DNA from: Davidsoniella eucalypti
Lineage: Eukaryota > Ascomycota > Sordariomycetes > Microascales > Ceratocystidaceae
Assembly (NCBI GenBank): GCA_004009845.1
Contig: RMBW01000300.1
Location: 1-14,178 of the forward strand
Reading direction: 5' to 3'
Length of the DNA: 14,178 nt
In this document: positions 13,173 through 14,178 of the stretch, piece after piece
Position numbering within the stretch: the stretch's first letter is position 1
Layout: every line of letters begins with the position of its first letter
Program-made: the position numbers and the translations under genes
Notes under the pieces: model-generated
The model's database searches: none
What the model was told of the DNA's origin: nothing
Seen by the model: the letters and a program-made list of their open reading frames with translations, nothing else

Positions 13173-14178
13173 CTCATGTTGACTTGAGTATCTTCGTTGG
13201 TGCCCGCATGATGCTTGACTGGAACTAGCAGACTAATTAATACTTGCAAAGGGGAAGTTTTGGGCTGGAAGGCTAACTCCGGTATGTAAAATGGATTTCT
13301 ATATTAAACGTGTTGCAATGATTAGCTAGAGCTCATCTGGCGAGGGCTCTTGATGGAGCGGAACAAAGCGAAAGACGGAAAAGAATTACCTAGTGGTGGT
13401 TATCGAGACTCTTCGATAACAGCGAAAAGGGACGAAGAAACAAGAAACAAAACTTCAGAAGGACAGTTAGGAGAAGAGTACGAAATCTCCACAGGCGCGG
13501 TTAATCAAGGCAACAAAGCCAAAAAAAGATCAAGGGTCGTAGGGCCCACGTAAATGTGTGGTGAGGCAAGCAGAGAAAGTGATGGCTAGATTGGCTACAA
13601 TAGAGACGAGAACGAAAGAGAAGAAAACAGATCTAAAGACGGCAGGGACAGAGCACCCCCTATATACCTGCACACAAAACTGACCATGGTCAAGCCCTAG
13701 CCGATATGTAACCCTAACGCTCTACTATTTTATTCTGTCTTCTTTTTTCTTTTTTCTTTTTTTTTTTTTGTCTTTTAGTTTCTCCCTTCTTGTCCAACTT
13801 GAACAAAAAAAGTCCATTCATATGGATAGACAACAATACCATTTTTGGGGGGAAATCTGGTTTGCGTTCGAAGCCTCATTAGTGTGACAGTGCATAATAA
13901 CAAGCAAGTATCAATTGTTTAGCTAAAGAAAGAATAAAATAATCAAGATATAGCAAAAAGACGAAAGACTAAAACTAAAATACTGGAATGTGGTGTAACA
14001 AGGTAGCAATAAATATAGCTTGGGATACCGGGGTGACATAGCTATTAGAGCTCCATTTTCACTTAGACAAAAAATAATTAAAAAATAATATAGCTTTAGT
14101 ATGGAAACCAAAGAAGAAAAAACTTGACATGTATCTAGAAAGCTTAATAGAAGGGATGGCGCCTTATGAGAAGAAAGC
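13173..14178. other. AT-rich flanking DNA without a recognisable gene
   Basis: No retroelement motif, LTR end, RNA gene or convincing coding region. A T-rich tract of about 60 bases lies near 13728-13790, and a TATA-like CTATATA occurs near 13661. The base composition becomes clearly more AT-rich than the element DNA after about 13700. A 67-aa Lys/Glu-rich + frame at 13350-13553 is low complexity and not supported as a gene. Probably host intergenic sequence. Confidence 0.5.

Noticed and set aside
13350..13553. 67-aa + strand ORF
   Set aside because: Lys/Glu-rich low complexity, no recognisable motif, and no supporting context.

Overview
The window is almost wholly made of LTR-retrotransposon DNA of the Ty3/gypsy class. 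It comes from a eukaryote, most likely a fungus: the gag at 8910-10136 is of a type I associate with basidiomycete Ty3 elements, and the priming signals are of the Tf1/sushi kind known from fungi. Species cannot be read from the sequence. Nearly all coding sequence lies on the minus strand, so the elements read from right to left. No rRNA, tRNA or convincing host gene was found.

Layout on the + axis. Eight ~180-bp LTRs (TG...CA ends, TATA box) punctuate the window: A-type at 547-725, 2332-2510, 6064-6244, 8250-8430 and 12034-12213; B-type at 8715-8892, 10137-10314 and 12571-12749. Between them lie slices of gag-pol: a gag N-terminal relic (1-230); a non-autonomous unit with protease and a broken gag (726-2331); an inverted fragment of an unrelated gag (2511-3210, + strand); a nearly intact 5' half with protease, a 597-aa gag and leader (3211-6063); a protease/RT-start plus N-truncated gag block (6245-8249); a 284-bp RNase H sliver (8431-8714); an intact 410-aa unrelated gag held between two B LTRs (8893-10136); a protease plus internally deleted gag block (10315-12033); a gag N-terminal relic (12214-12556). 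From 12750 to 14178 there is no recognisable element, only an unassigned ORF cut by an LTR and an AT-rich, T-tract-bearing region.

How the parts work together. Four LTRs keep the sequence next to them that reverse transcription would use. Just inside the LTR sits an 11-nt site that is a perfect complement of an 11-mer inside the same LTR, about 55 nt downstream of the TATA box. This is the arrangement of Tf1-type self-priming, and the two halves covary between A and B LTRs. Downstream of the PBS three A units carry a 29-bp tandem repeat in the 5' leader, each copy a small hairpin. gag is followed by a -1-frame protease across a slippery heptamer and a covarying hairpin, present in all four copies. 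The second gag lineage ends on a canonical A-AAA-AAC slippery site.

The most unusual property is the architecture. LTR termini abut internal coding sequence exactly, often with no PBS or polypurine tract, and slices of two unrelated gag lineages are mixed. This fits multimeric cDNA arrays and/or autointegration rather than simple nested insertions, but that is inference.
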